From F22 sp963668535 (GTDB lineage Bacteria; Bacteroidota; Bacteroidia; Bacteroidales; Bacteroidaceae): a stretch of 64,000 bases of DNA. The translations under genes were made by a program, and so were the position numbers. The DNA is taken from positions 1,984,001 to 2,048,000 of the forward strand of contig OY764867.1 of NCBI GenBank assembly GCA_963668535.1. Direction: 5' to 3'. The notes beneath the pieces were generated by a model. That model was not told the origin of the DNA. It was given only the letters and a program-made list of their open reading frames with translations, and did no database searches. Positions within the stretch are counted from its first letter, which is position 1. Every line of letters begins with the position of its first letter. Positions 24,932-33,185 of this stretch are shown piece by piece.

Positions 24932-25194
24932 CGATTTATTAGGAAGATAAGAAAAAAAATGCCCGTTTATTTGTTCTTGTATAGTATAAATCTTGCCCAT
25001 TCATAGGAGATAGTGTATGAATGACGTTATATAAAGGAATAAGTATGAAATATTCATTTCACCTTATTGTATTTTATACTGCATGATTGATGGTACTTTG
25101 TGTCTTTTTGAAGATAAGAAAAGTGCTGATAATCAGTTGTTATTTGTGCTTGTGTTGTCCTTTGTAATGATTTGGAAGGTATTACTTTTTTATC
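24932..25194. other. Non-coding stretch between fabD and the xylose operon
   Basis: No gene seen. It holds one AT-rich imperfect inverted repeat at about 25038-25068, centred on TGAAAT/ATTTCA with AATAAG/CTTATT arms. It may be a regulator site or simply a chance hairpin. Confidence 0.4.
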
Positions 25195-25203
25195 TATATT
25201 TGT
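25195..25203 (+). promoter_or_regulatory. -7 box for the xylose operon
   Basis: TATATTTGT with TTTG at 25171-25174, 20 nt upstream. Transcription should begin near 25209, about 85 nt before the regulator gene. Confidence 0.55.
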
Positions 25204-25222
25204 CCATGTAAGCATCAGAAAA

Positions 25223-25234
25223 CATCGTACGATG
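25223..25234 (+). promoter_or_regulatory. Candidate operator of the xylose regulator
   Basis: CATCGTACGATG is a perfect 12-bp palindrome and is followed by a related half site GGTACGATTT. It lies about 15-25 nt after the predicted transcript start, where a bound repressor would block elongation. Assignment to the Nudix regulator is inference. Confidence 0.45.
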
Positions 25235-25294
25235 GGTACGATTTGTCTTTTGATTGCTTGTTAACCTTAGTCACCTACCATAAAAAGAGACCGT

Positions 25295-26014
25295 ATGGAA
25301 TCTAATACCAAACCCATAGCTCATAACCATATTAGTGTCGATTGTGTAGTCATCGGATTTGATGGCACCCAACTGCAAGTCTTGCTTATCAAACGCAATA
25401 CCCAGGAACTTCATGACATGAAATTGCCAGGCTCGTTGATCTATCAAGATGAAGATTTGGATGAGGCTGCACATCGTACCTTAAAGACATTGGCAGGGGT
25501 GCAGATAGATAACCTGAGTCAGTTCAAAACATATGGTTCGCACAACCGTACGAAAAATCCATTAGATACCCATTGGTTACAGCAGGCATGGCATCAGCAT
25601 ATTGAACGCATTGTGACTATTGCATATTTTAGTACTGTGCGCCAATTACCACGTATCTCTTCTCAATTTGAGGCTACATGGATGCCAATAAATACTATTC
25701 AAGAGTTAGCTTTTGATCATAATACGATTATTTTAGATGCATTAGAGCATATGCGTATGTTGGCTATAACGACTCCAAGTCTACTGTTTAATATGCTCCC
25801 CCGTAAATTTACTATTTTACAATTACGCACACTATTCAGTTTGGTCCAAAATAAAGAACTAGATGTGCGCAACTTCCATAAGAAATTAAAACAGATGCCT
25901 TATGTGGTTCCCACCGAAGAGTATCAAAAAAGTGTATCTCATCGTGCTGCTAGATACTACCGTTTCGATCGCAAAATCTATAACAAAGTATATGGTGTAC
26001 GTGCCATGAAATAA
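25295..26014 (+). CDS. xylR: Nudix-type transcriptional regulator of xylose use (NrtR/AraR family)
   Basis: A 239-residue protein with an N-terminal Nudix fold (about 1-150) and a C-terminal winged helix (about 160-225, including LQLRTLFSLVQNKELDVRNFHKKL). The Nudix box is degenerate: where REUxEExGU is expected it reads RTLKTLAGV, so hydrolysis is probably lost and the fold serves as a sugar or nucleotide sensor. In Bacteroides, proteins of this type sit next to xylB-xylA-xylE and control them; the same order is seen here, with xylB 61 nt downstream. The ligand is not visible in the sequence. Confidence 0.88.
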   Translation: MESNTKPIAHNHISVDCVVIGFDGTQLQVLLIKRNTQELHDMKLPGSLIYQDEDLDEAAHRTLKTLAGVQIDNLSQFKTYGSHNRTKNPLDTHWLQQAWHQHIERIVTIAYFSTVRQLPRISSQFEATWMPINTIQELAFDHNTIILDALEHMRMLAITTPSLLFNMLPRKFTILQLRTLFSLVQNKELDVRNFHKKLKQMPYVVPTEEYQKSVSHRAARYYRFDRKIYNKVYGVRAMK

Positions 26015-26075
26015 ATGTGTACTTCTCAATACAAAAACCGATTATTCAATACCTCAAAATATTTACTCATCAACT

Positions 26076-27560
26076 ATGTATTTACTAGGATATGACGTTG
26101 GCAGTTCATCTGTCAAAGCGAGTATAGTCGATGCTCAAACAGGAGCATGTGTAGCTTCGGCCTTCTACCCCAAACAAGAGGCGCCCATTATTGCTCATCA
26201 TGCAGGATGGTCCGAACAGGATCCAAACATGTGGTGGAATTCATTGAAAGAAGCCACCCAAAATGTGATGACAACCAGCGCCATCCAAGCGGCCGATATT
26301 AAAGCCATTGGTATTTCGTATCAGATGCATGGGCTTGTCTGTGTCGATAAAAAACAGCAAGCACTTCGTCCAGCCATTATCTGGTGTGACTCCCGTGCTG
26401 TACCTTATGGAGAGCGTGCATTTCAAGAGCTAGGAGCCGATTTTTGCATGAGCCATTTGCTCAATTCACCTGGTAACTTTACAGCAGCCAAGTTGGCTTG
26501 GGTCAAAGAAAATGAGCCCGATATTTTCGAGCAAATAGATAAAATCATGCTTCCAGGCGATTATATCGCTATGCGCCTTACAGGTGAAGCATGTACAACA
26601 GCTTCTGGACTTTCTGAAGGCATGTTTTTGGATTTTCAAAAGAATGCTCCATGTGTTGAGCTATTGGAGCATTATGGTTTCTCTTCCGACATCCTCCCTG
26701 CAGTCAAACCGACATTCTCTGTACAAGGAGAAGTGACCCAAGCTATCGCGCAAGAATTAGGACTTGTTGCAGGTATCCCAGTGACTTATCGTGCAGGCGA
26801 TCAACCCAACAATGCTTTATCACTCAATGTTTTCGAACCAGGTGAAATTGCATCAACTGCTGGAACATCGGGGGTAGTCTATGGAGTGAACGGTATGGTT
26901 AAGGCCGATCCGCAAAGCCGTGTGAATAACTTTGCCCACGTCAATCATACAGTTGATCAAACACGCTTAGGAGTTTTATTGTGCATCAATGGAACGGGTA
27001 TTCTCAATGCATGGGCCAAGCGCAATCTAGCCCCAAGTCAGTGTACCTATCCTGCTATGAACGAATTGGCGATGCAAGCACCTATTGGTGCCTCTGGGTT
27101 ATCGGTATTGCCATTCGGGAATGGTGCAGAGCGCATGTTGTGCAACCGTGAGATCGGAGCTAGTATGCATGGCATTCAGTTTTCGCAACATACTCAAGCA
27201 CATATGTTGCGTGCCGTACAAGAGGGCATTGTATTTTCCTTTGCTTACGGTATTGAAATTATGCAGTCTATCGGTATGGAAGTCAACCGCATCCATGCAG
27301 GACAAGCCAATATGTTTTTGAGTCCACTGTTTCGTACTACTTTAGCAGGTGTTACTGGGGCCACGATTTCATTGTTTGATACAGACGGATCAATAGGTGC
27401 AGCTCGTGGTGCAGGTATGGGTGTTGGTTTGTATACAGACCACCACGAAGCATTTGCTACTTTGCATTGCCTAGAAGAGATTCATCCAATTGCATCTGAC
27501 CATGAGGCCTATCAAGAAGCCTATCAACGTTGGAAAACGCTTTTGGAAAACCAATTATAA
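26076..27560 (+). CDS. xylB: Xylulokinase
   Basis: A 494-residue FGGY-family kinase that phosphorylates D-xylulose with ATP to xylulose 5-phosphate. It shows the N-terminal phosphate loop YDVGSSSVKAS, the sugar-site QMHGLV and WCDSRA segments and the C-terminal TAGTSGVVYG and GAARGAGMG motifs. Direct linkage to xylA (48 nt) decides between xylulose and other FGGY substrates. Confidence 0.95.
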   Translation: MYLLGYDVGSSSVKASIVDAQTGACVASAFYPKQEAPIIAHHAGWSEQDPNMWWNSLKEATQNVMTTSAIQAADIKAIGISYQMHGLVCVDKKQQALRPAIIWCDSRAVPYGERAFQELGADFCMSHLLNSPGNFTAAKLAWVKENEPDIFEQIDKIMLPGDYIAMRLTGEACTTASGLSEGMFLDFQKNAPCVELLEHYGFSSDILPAVKPTFSVQGEVTQAIAQELGLVAGIPVTYRAGDQPNNALSLNVFEPGEIASTAGTSGVVYGVNGMVKADPQSRVNNFAHVNHTVDQTRLGVLLCINGTGILNAWAKRNLAPSQCTYPAMNELAMQAPIGASGLSVLPFGNGAERMLCNREIGASMHGIQFSQHTQAHMLRAVQEGIVFSFAYGIEIMQSIGMEVNRIHAGQANMFLSPLFRTTLAGVTGATISLFDTDGSIGAARGAGMGVGLYTDHHEAFATLHCLEEIHPIASDHEAYQEAYQRWKTLLENQL

Positions 27561-27608
27561 ACGAGATACATAACAACAACAATAATTTATTTAATAACAC
27601 ATACGATT

Positions 27609-28922
27609 ATGACAAAGACTTATTTCCCAACAGTGGATAAGATTGCCTTTGAAGGCATTGAGAGCAAGAACCCAATGGCATTCCGTTATTACGATGCTGA
27701 GAAAGTAGTGATGGGTAAAAAAATGAAGGATTGGCTACGCTTCTCTATGGCATGGTGGCATACACTATGTGCCGAAGGTGCCGACCAATTTGGTGGTGGT
27801 ACAATGACTTTCCCATGGAACGAAGGGGCATCTGCAGTGGAAATCGCTAAACATAAAATCGATGCTGGTTTTGAGTTTATGCACAAGGTAGGTATCGAAT
27901 TCTTCTGCTTCCATGATGTCGATTTAGTTTCTGAAGGAAATTCTATCGAAGAGTATGAAGCCAACTTGAAAGAAGTGGTAGCATATCTTAAGGAAAAGAT
28001 GGCAGGTACTGGTATAAAACTTCTTTGGGGAACTGCCAATGTATTTAGTCATGCACGTTATATGAATGGTGCTGCTACAAATCCAGAGTTTGATGTCGTG
28101 GCTCGTGCTGCGGTACAGATTAAGAACGCTATTGATGCTACCATCGAGTTGGGTGGTGCAAACTATGTGTTCTGGGGTGGTCGTGAAGGGTATATGAGCC
28201 TATTGAATACAGACCAAAAACGTGAAAAAGAACACTTAGCACAGATCTTGACACTAGCTCGTGATTATGCACGTAGCAAAGGTTTCGAAGGTACATTCTT
28301 GATCGAGCCTAAACCAATGGAACCAACTAAGCACCAATACGATGTCGATACAGAAACTGTGATTGGTTTCTTGAAAACTCACGGTCTTGATGCCGATTTC
28401 AAAGTCAATATCGAAGTCAACCATGCTACACTAGCAGGGCATACTTTTGAGCACGAACTAGCAGTTGCTGTTGACAATGGAATGCTTGGATCTATCGATG
28501 CCAACCGTGGTGACTACCAAAATGGATGGGATACAGACCAATTCCCAATCGACAATTATGAGCTTACACAAGCCATGATACAAATCATCCGTAATGGTGG
28601 CTTGGGTACAGGTGGAACCAACTTCGATGCAAAAACTCGTCGCAATTCTACTGATCTAGAAGATATCTTTATTGCTCATATTGCAGGTATGGATGTTATG
28701 GCACGTGCATTAGAATCGGCTGCTGCTTTGATTGAACAATCTCCAATGCCACAAATGCTTTCAGATCGCTATGCTAGCTTTGACTCTGGTAAGGGGGCTG
28801 ATTTTGAGCATGGTAAGTTGAGCCTTGAAGAGTTGGTGGCATATTCAAAAGAAAAAGGTGAACCAGCTCAAGTATCTGGTCGTCAAGAATTGTATGAAGC
28901 TATTTTGAACATGTATTGCTAA
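27609..28922 (+). CDS. xylA: Xylose isomerase
   Basis: A 437-residue class II xylose isomerase that converts D-xylose to D-xylulose using two divalent metals. The FCFHDVDL catalytic histidine motif, WGGREGY, the EPKPMEPTKHQYD metal/substrate segment and IEVNHATLAGHTFEHE are intact. It is the third gene of the xylose operon. Confidence 0.98.
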   Translation: MTKTYFPTVDKIAFEGIESKNPMAFRYYDAEKVVMGKKMKDWLRFSMAWWHTLCAEGADQFGGGTMTFPWNEGASAVEIAKHKIDAGFEFMHKVGIEFFCFHDVDLVSEGNSIEEYEANLKEVVAYLKEKMAGTGIKLLWGTANVFSHARYMNGAATNPEFDVVARAAVQIKNAIDATIELGGANYVFWGGREGYMSLLNTDQKREKEHLAQILTLARDYARSKGFEGTFLIEPKPMEPTKHQYDVDTETVIGFLKTHGLDADFKVNIEVNHATLAGHTFEHELAVAVDNGMLGSIDANRGDYQNGWDTDQFPIDNYELTQAMIQIIRNGGLGTGGTNFDAKTRRNSTDLEDIFIAHIAGMDVMARALESAAALIEQSPMPQMLSDRYASFDSGKGADFEHGKLSLEELVAYSKEKGEPAQVSGRQELYEAILNMYC

Positions 28923-28957
28923 GCTACATACATCATTGACCTTTTTCTACTAATAAT

Positions 28958-29004
28958 ATAGTAACCGGTGTACTTGTTTCGATGAAATGAGTGCACCGGA
29001 CTAT
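28958..29004 (+). other. Stem-loop between xylA and xylE
   Basis: CCGGTGTACT pairs with AGTGCACCGG (one G-T pair), and ATAGT/ACTAT extends the stem past a 2-nt bulge. It has no T tail and ends 20 nt before the xylE start, so it may be a processing or stability element that sets different amounts of enzyme and transporter mRNA. Confidence 0.5.
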
Positions 29005-29024
29005 CTCCTTAAAATCAAATACAA

Positions 29025-30428
29025 ATGAATACATCTTCTCCTCAATCAGGTAGTTCTGGATACCTGTATATGATCACCTCTGTGGCCATTTTGGGTGGTC
29101 TGCTTTTCGGGTATGACACGGCAGTCATCTCAGGTGCAGAAAAAGCCCTACAAACTTTCTTTCATGGTGCAAAAGATTTTGAATATACCTCTGGATGGCA
29201 CGGCGTTACAGCGTCTAGTGCGTTGATCGGCTGTGTGATCGGTGGCTCTATTTCTGGTTTGCTAGCGGGACGTTTTGGACGTCGTAACTCTCTGCGTCTA
29301 GCAGCGTTGCTTTTCTTTTTGTCCGCATTGGGCAGTTTCAATCCCGAATTTTTATTCTTCAAACATGGTGAACCAACGATGTCTTTGTTGGTTGCCTTCA
29401 ATTTATATCGCGTGTTAGGCGGCATCGGTGTGGGACTAGCCTCTGCAGTTTGTCCGATGTATATCGCCGAAATTGCGCCACCTCATATGCGTGGACGTTT
29501 GGTTTCTTGCAACCAATTTGCCATTATCTTTGGTATGTTGGTGGTGTATTTTGTTAATTATCTGATTCGACATAGCTTATCAGGAGCCGACGCCATGGTG
29601 GCTATTGGTTGGCGCCGTATGTTCCTTAGTGAGGCATTTCCTGCAGGGCTCTTTGGCCTGCTTTTGTTTCTTGTACCCAAGACTCCACGTTATCTGATGT
29701 TGAATGGAGATGAGTCTACTGCCATGAATGTGTTGACACGCATCAATGGTTTGGAAATCGCTAAAAGCACAATGAATAGTATCAAAGAAACGATGCATCA
29801 ACGCCGTGAACCATTATTTCGTTATGGCGTTATTGTGATTATCGTTGGTATATTATTGTCGGTGTTTCAACAAGCGGTTGGTATCAATGTCGTATTGTAC
29901 TATGCACCACGTATCTTTGAAAAGATGGGCTCTACAGGCGATGTATCTATGATTCAGACGGTCGTGATGGGTATCGTCAATATCATCTTCACCCTGGTGG
30001 CTATTTTCACTGTAGATAAGTGGGGACGTAAGCCATTGCTTATAGTAGGTAGTATCGGGATGTGTATCGGTATGGTATCCCTTGCTATTCTATCTTATAT
30101 GAATATGATCGGTATGACTGCCTTGATTTTCATTATCATTTATACAGCAAGTTTCATGATGAGTTGGGGGCCAATCTGTTGGGTATTGATTTCAGAGATT
30201 TTCCCTAATACCATTCGTGGTCAGGCAGTGGCTGTTGCGGTGGCTGCTCAATGGATTTCAAACTTCATCGTATCGAGTACATTCCCATCATTATCTGAGT
30301 GGAATATCGGAGCAACCTATTTGATTTATGGTGGCTTCTCATTGCTCTCTGCAATCTTTGTGTGGCGCATGGTGCCTGAAACCAAAGGGAAAACTTTGGA
30401 AGATATGTCCAAATTGTGGCATAAGTAG
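29025..30428 (+). CDS. xylE: D-xylose:H+ symporter (MFS sugar porter)
   Basis: A 467-residue, 12-helix major facilitator of the sugar-porter family. The family signatures are present: RFGRRNSLRL after helix 2, DKWGRKPLLI in the second half, PKTPRYLM at the end of the first half and PETKGKTLEDM at the C-terminus, plus the central sugar-binding QQAVGINVVLYYAP. Operon context makes xylose the likely substrate. Confidence 0.95.
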   Translation: MNTSSPQSGSSGYLYMITSVAILGGLLFGYDTAVISGAEKALQTFFHGAKDFEYTSGWHGVTASSALIGCVIGGSISGLLAGRFGRRNSLRLAALLFFLSALGSFNPEFLFFKHGEPTMSLLVAFNLYRVLGGIGVGLASAVCPMYIAEIAPPHMRGRLVSCNQFAIIFGMLVVYFVNYLIRHSLSGADAMVAIGWRRMFLSEAFPAGLFGLLLFLVPKTPRYLMLNGDESTAMNVLTRINGLEIAKSTMNSIKETMHQRREPLFRYGVIVIIVGILLSVFQQAVGINVVLYYAPRIFEKMGSTGDVSMIQTVVMGIVNIIFTLVAIFTVDKWGRKPLLIVGSIGMCIGMVSLAILSYMNMIGMTALIFIIIYTASFMMSWGPICWVLISEIFPNTIRGQAVAVAVAAQWISNFIVSSTFPSLSEWNIGATYLIYGGFSLLSAIFVWRMVPETKGKTLEDMSKLWHK

Positions 30429-30736
30429 TTGTTTACAAGAAGGATTTCGCAGTACATTGAGTGTGTGTTAGTATACTGTCCCTCATATATACGGAGTTTT
30501 CAACTTCATGTGCTCGGACAATGCGTTCTGTATTGCAAGATCATAGCTAAGACAATAAATTAGGTTGATACAGTGTATTGCCCGCATACATAGAGAATGA
30601 TGTATGCGGGCATTTTTATAGCCATTCTGCAATAAATTTTCATATATGATTGAAAATGCTTACTTTTGTTTTCAAATAATAAGAATTTGAATAGAGGTAC
30701 TTTATCTATAGGGTATTTATTCTGATATAACAATGT
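30429..30736. other. Non-coding gap after the xylose operon
   Basis: Contains only the terminator at 30579-30617 and AT-rich sequence before the next gene; no clear promoter box was identified for the gene at 30737. Confidence 0.5.
30579..30617 (+). terminator. Terminator of the xylose operon
   Basis: A perfect 13-bp stem, TGCCCGCATACAT with ATGTATGCGGGCA, an 8-nt loop and a T run. It stands about 150 bp after the xylE stop. Confidence 0.85.
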
Positions 30737-31420
30737 ATGAAACGATTTTGTAGCTTGTTTATTTGGGCCTGTTTGGGAGCTTTGCTAACTCCTGTATCCG
30801 CACAACTGGCGCATAGATGGGATTTTCAGTTTCTCTTAGGTTTTAGTAATTACATTACCACGGAGATAGAACCAGTGCTTACTTATAAGCTTACACCGTA
30901 TCTAGGAGTCGGCATGGGCGTCTGCGTAAATTGGCGTAGTTATTCTAACCCTCACATTCCAGAGAAAAGCCTTGATGGGCGTTTTGAGTATTCTCTTGAC
31001 GAGAGCGAGTTGGAGTGGAGTTTGGCTTTCCGTCCCCAGTTGCAATTCCTGACCCCAGAATTTGATATCAATCACTTTCAAGATATGACTTTTCAATTTG
31101 AAATATCTCCAGGTCTCACCCTCGCTTCCCCTCGAAATCGAGTGGCGGTAGAATGCTCCCCTGTGGTCCATTCGTCTGTGCGTCAAGATGTGATATACCA
31201 CTATTACGAAAATGAGAGCAATGACTGGCTGTTTTATCACTGTCGATTTGCTCTACATGGAAATGTGAGCGATAGATTTTCTTTGATATTAGGCTATCAG
31301 TTGTCCAATTACGACCCCTATAATGATACACGAGGTTTGTATATAGACAACGAAAAAGTTACAATCAGAGATAGATCATTGTACGGATGTGTGTATTTGG
31401 GAGCGTCGTATCGGTTTTAA
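30737..31420 (+). CDS. Predicted outer-membrane beta-barrel protein
   Basis: A 227-residue protein with a cleavable signal peptide ending near VSAQ. The mature part alternates hydrophobic and polar residues with many aromatics, has LTYKLTPYLGVGMGV and a C-terminal LYGCVYLGASYRF ending in phenylalanine, as outer-membrane barrels do. No specific family was recognised. It is monocistronic and followed by the repeat region. Confidence 0.7.
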   Translation: MKRFCSLFIWACLGALLTPVSAQLAHRWDFQFLLGFSNYITTEIEPVLTYKLTPYLGVGMGVCVNWRSYSNPHIPEKSLDGRFEYSLDESELEWSLAFRPQLQFLTPEFDINHFQDMTFQFEISPGLTLASPRNRVAVECSPVVHSSVRQDVIYHYYENESNDWLFYHCRFALHGNVSDRFSLILGYQLSNYDPYNDTRGLYIDNEKVTIRDRSLYGCVYLGASYRF

Positions 31421-31445
31421 CAGATAAGTATTCTATTGCGCCGAA

Positions 31446-31554
31446 TGCGATTTTTATTTCGCTAAAAACTCAAGCGCTTGCGATTTTGTTTGCATCCCGA
31501 TGTGTAGCAAAACGCGAGCGCTTGCGTTTTGCTACACAAGCGCTTGCGATTTTT
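31446..31554. repeat. Phased palindromic repeats, family A
   Basis: The core TGCG(A)TTTT starts at 31446, 31479, 31523 and 31545, spacings of 33, 44 and 22 bp, all multiples of 11. Three copies carry the longer form AGCGCTTGCG (31473, 31517, 31539). A perfect 15-bp inverted repeat, TGTGTAGCAAAACGC with its complement, spans 31501-31538. Confidence 0.75.
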
Positions 31555-31590
31555 CGTACAATAGATGTCTAAAATAGGGCATACTTTCCT

Positions 31591-31657
31591 GCCTTAGATA
31601 CTGGAATTTAAGCCTTACATATCGAGATTTACGCCTTAGATTTCAACATCTAAGGCG
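31591..31657. repeat. 21-bp tandem degenerate repeats, family B
   Basis: GCCTTA begins units at 31591, 31612 and 31633, exactly 21 bp apart; units share GCCTTAgAta...attTaa. The last unit ends in a perfect 10-bp hairpin CGCCTTAGAT/ATCTAAGGCG (31632-31657). Confidence 0.75.
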
Positions 31658-31696
31658 CGAAAGATGTACACATATATATCCCGTCTCACTGACTTA

Positions 31697-31790
31697 TATA
31701 TAAGAGCGAGCTGGGAAGTATATAAGAGCGCGCTCTTATATACTTGCTAGGTAGGTTGTCAAGTATATGACAGCGCGCTCTTATATACTT
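31697..31790. repeat. 22-bp and 45-bp spaced palindromes, family C
   Basis: TATATAAGAGCG occurs at 31697 and 31719 (22 bp apart). The second is half of a perfect 30-bp palindrome at 31716-31745, arm AAGTATATAAGAGCG. A near-perfect second copy lies at 31761-31790, 45 bp further on. Confidence 0.75.
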
Positions 31791-31872
31791 GTTAGAAAGG
31801 CGTGATGGGCAAGGTTGCTGTCTCGTATATAATGAGGTATAAAGCTGACGTATACTAATCAAGATATAAGGA

Positions 31873-31910
31873 CAGAAAAAGGGCATGCCAAAAACTCTTG
31901 ACACGCCCTT
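31873..31910 (-). terminator. Terminator after ald
   Basis: On the minus strand AAGGGCGTG pairs with CATGCCCTT (one G-T pair) and a T5 run follows. Confidence 0.75.
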
Positions 31911-31957
31911 ATCATTATTTAAATACCATTCTTATTTACGTCAAAATAAATGCTTGC

Positions 31958-33064
31958 TTACAGTTTTAATTCTTTGTAAGGAAGGTTGAATAGGTCGGCT
32001 ACTGGTTTGAATACCACTTTGCCTTCCACAACATTGAGCCCTTGTGATAGTGCTTTATCGTCTTTACAAGCTTTTTTCCATCCCTTGTTGGCAAGTGCTA
32101 GTGCATATGGAAGGGTTACATTGGTCAAAGCTAGAGTCGATGTGCGAGGCACAGCACCAGGAATATTAGCCACAGCATAATGGAGTACACCATCTACGAC
32201 ATAAGTAGGATCACTGTGCGTTGTAGGGTGAGATGTTTCGAAGCAACCACCTTGGTCGATCGCTACATCCACGAGTACACTGTTAGGTTTCATGGTTTGA
32301 AGCATCTCACGAGTAATCAAGTGAGGGGCTTTGTCACCTCGTACCAACACAGAACCAATGACTAGATCCATCTCTGGAAGTAATTCTTTGATATTTCCTA
32401 CAGATGAGTATAAGGTATGTACATTGGCAGGAAGCGTTTCTGATAGATAGCGCAGGCGACTCATATTGATATCAGTAATCGTTACGTCGGCACCAAGACC
32501 AGCGGCCATTTGTGCAGCATTGGTTCCTACAATACCTCCACCTAGTACAAGGACACGAGCTGGTTTTACACCAGTAACACCACCAATTAAAATACCACGT
32601 CCACCTTGAGGTTTTTCAAGGAAACGAGCACCTTCTTGAATAGCCATGCGACCTGCTACTTCACTCATAGGAATCAATAGAGGTAAACTGCCGTCTTCTG
32701 GACGAACGGTTTCATAGGCCAAGCAGACACCGCCTTGTTTGATCATGGCATGTGTTAGGGTTTCATCACTAGCAAAGTGGAAATACGTAAATAGAAGTTG
32801 CCCTTTACGGATGAGTGGATACTCAGGCGCGATAGGTTCTTTGACCTTCACGATCATTTCTGCGATACCATAGATCTCTTCAATAGTTGGTAGTAGGGTA
32901 GCACCAGCTTCTTCGTACTCTTCATCGGTGAAGCCACTGCCTTCGCCAGCTGATTTTTGTACATACATAGTGTGACCTGCAGCAATCATCGCTGCTACGC
33001 CAGCTGGGGTCATACCTACTCGGTTCTCATTGTTTTTGATTTCTTTTGGAATTCCGACAATCAT
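31958..33064 (-). CDS. ald: Alanine dehydrogenase
   Basis: A 368-residue NAD-dependent enzyme that interconverts L-alanine with pyruvate and ammonia. The N-terminal IVGIPKEIKNNENRVGMTPAG, the Rossmann loop VLGGGIVGTNAAQMA and the VDVAIDQGGCFETSHPTTH motif are intact. Length is standard. It is monocistronic, with a promoter box at 33135-33143 and its own terminator. Confidence 0.97.
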   Translation of the reverse strand: MIVGIPKEIKNNENRVGMTPAGVAAMIAAGHTMYVQKSAGEGSGFTDEEYEEAGATLLPTIEEIYGIAEMIVKVKEPIAPEYPLIRKGQLLFTYFHFASDETLTHAMIKQGGVCLAYETVRPEDGSLPLLIPMSEVAGRMAIQEGARFLEKPQGGRGILIGGVTGVKPARVLVLGGGIVGTNAAQMAAGLGADVTITDINMSRLRYLSETLPANVHTLYSSVGNIKELLPEMDLVIGSVLVRGDKAPHLITREMLQTMKPNSVLVDVAIDQGGCFETSHPTTHSDPTYVVDGVLHYAVANIPGAVPRTSTLALTNVTLPYALALANKGWKKACKDDKALSQGLNVVEGKVVFKPVADLFNLPYKELKL

Positions 33065-33134
33065 AGTTTGTAAGTTTAGGGTTAGAATTTTGCGATAAGC
33101 TGAAGAAGCGGTTTAGGTTTCTTCTTTATGCGTC

Positions 33135-33143
33135 TCAAATATA
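33135..33143 (-). promoter_or_regulatory. -7 box for ald
   Basis: The minus strand reads TATATTTGA, about 70 nt before the ATG at 33064. Confidence 0.45.
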
Positions 33144-33155
33144 GAAAAAAATGGG

Positions 33156-33164
33156 TACATTTGT
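33156..33164 (+). promoter_or_regulatory. -7 box for the second M23 peptidase gene
   Basis: TACATTTGT lies 21 nt before the ATG at 33186. Confidence 0.55.
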
Positions 33165-33185
33165 AGCAACAAAAATAAAAATAAT

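Noticed and set aside
30902..31240. Minus-strand frame of 112 codons opposite the barrel gene
   Set aside because: The + strand frame has a signal peptide and a barrel-type C-terminus; the minus frame has neither start signals nor recognisable protein.
31440..31800. CRISPR array
   Set aside because: The units are palindromic, degenerate and about 21-22 bp with no constant repeat plus unique spacer, and no cas gene is present.
31686..31904. Minus-strand reading frame with a repeated KYIRAR..IL peptide
   Set aside because: The peptide repeat is just the translation of the 45-bp spaced palindromes; there is no promoter, ribosome site or protein-like composition.
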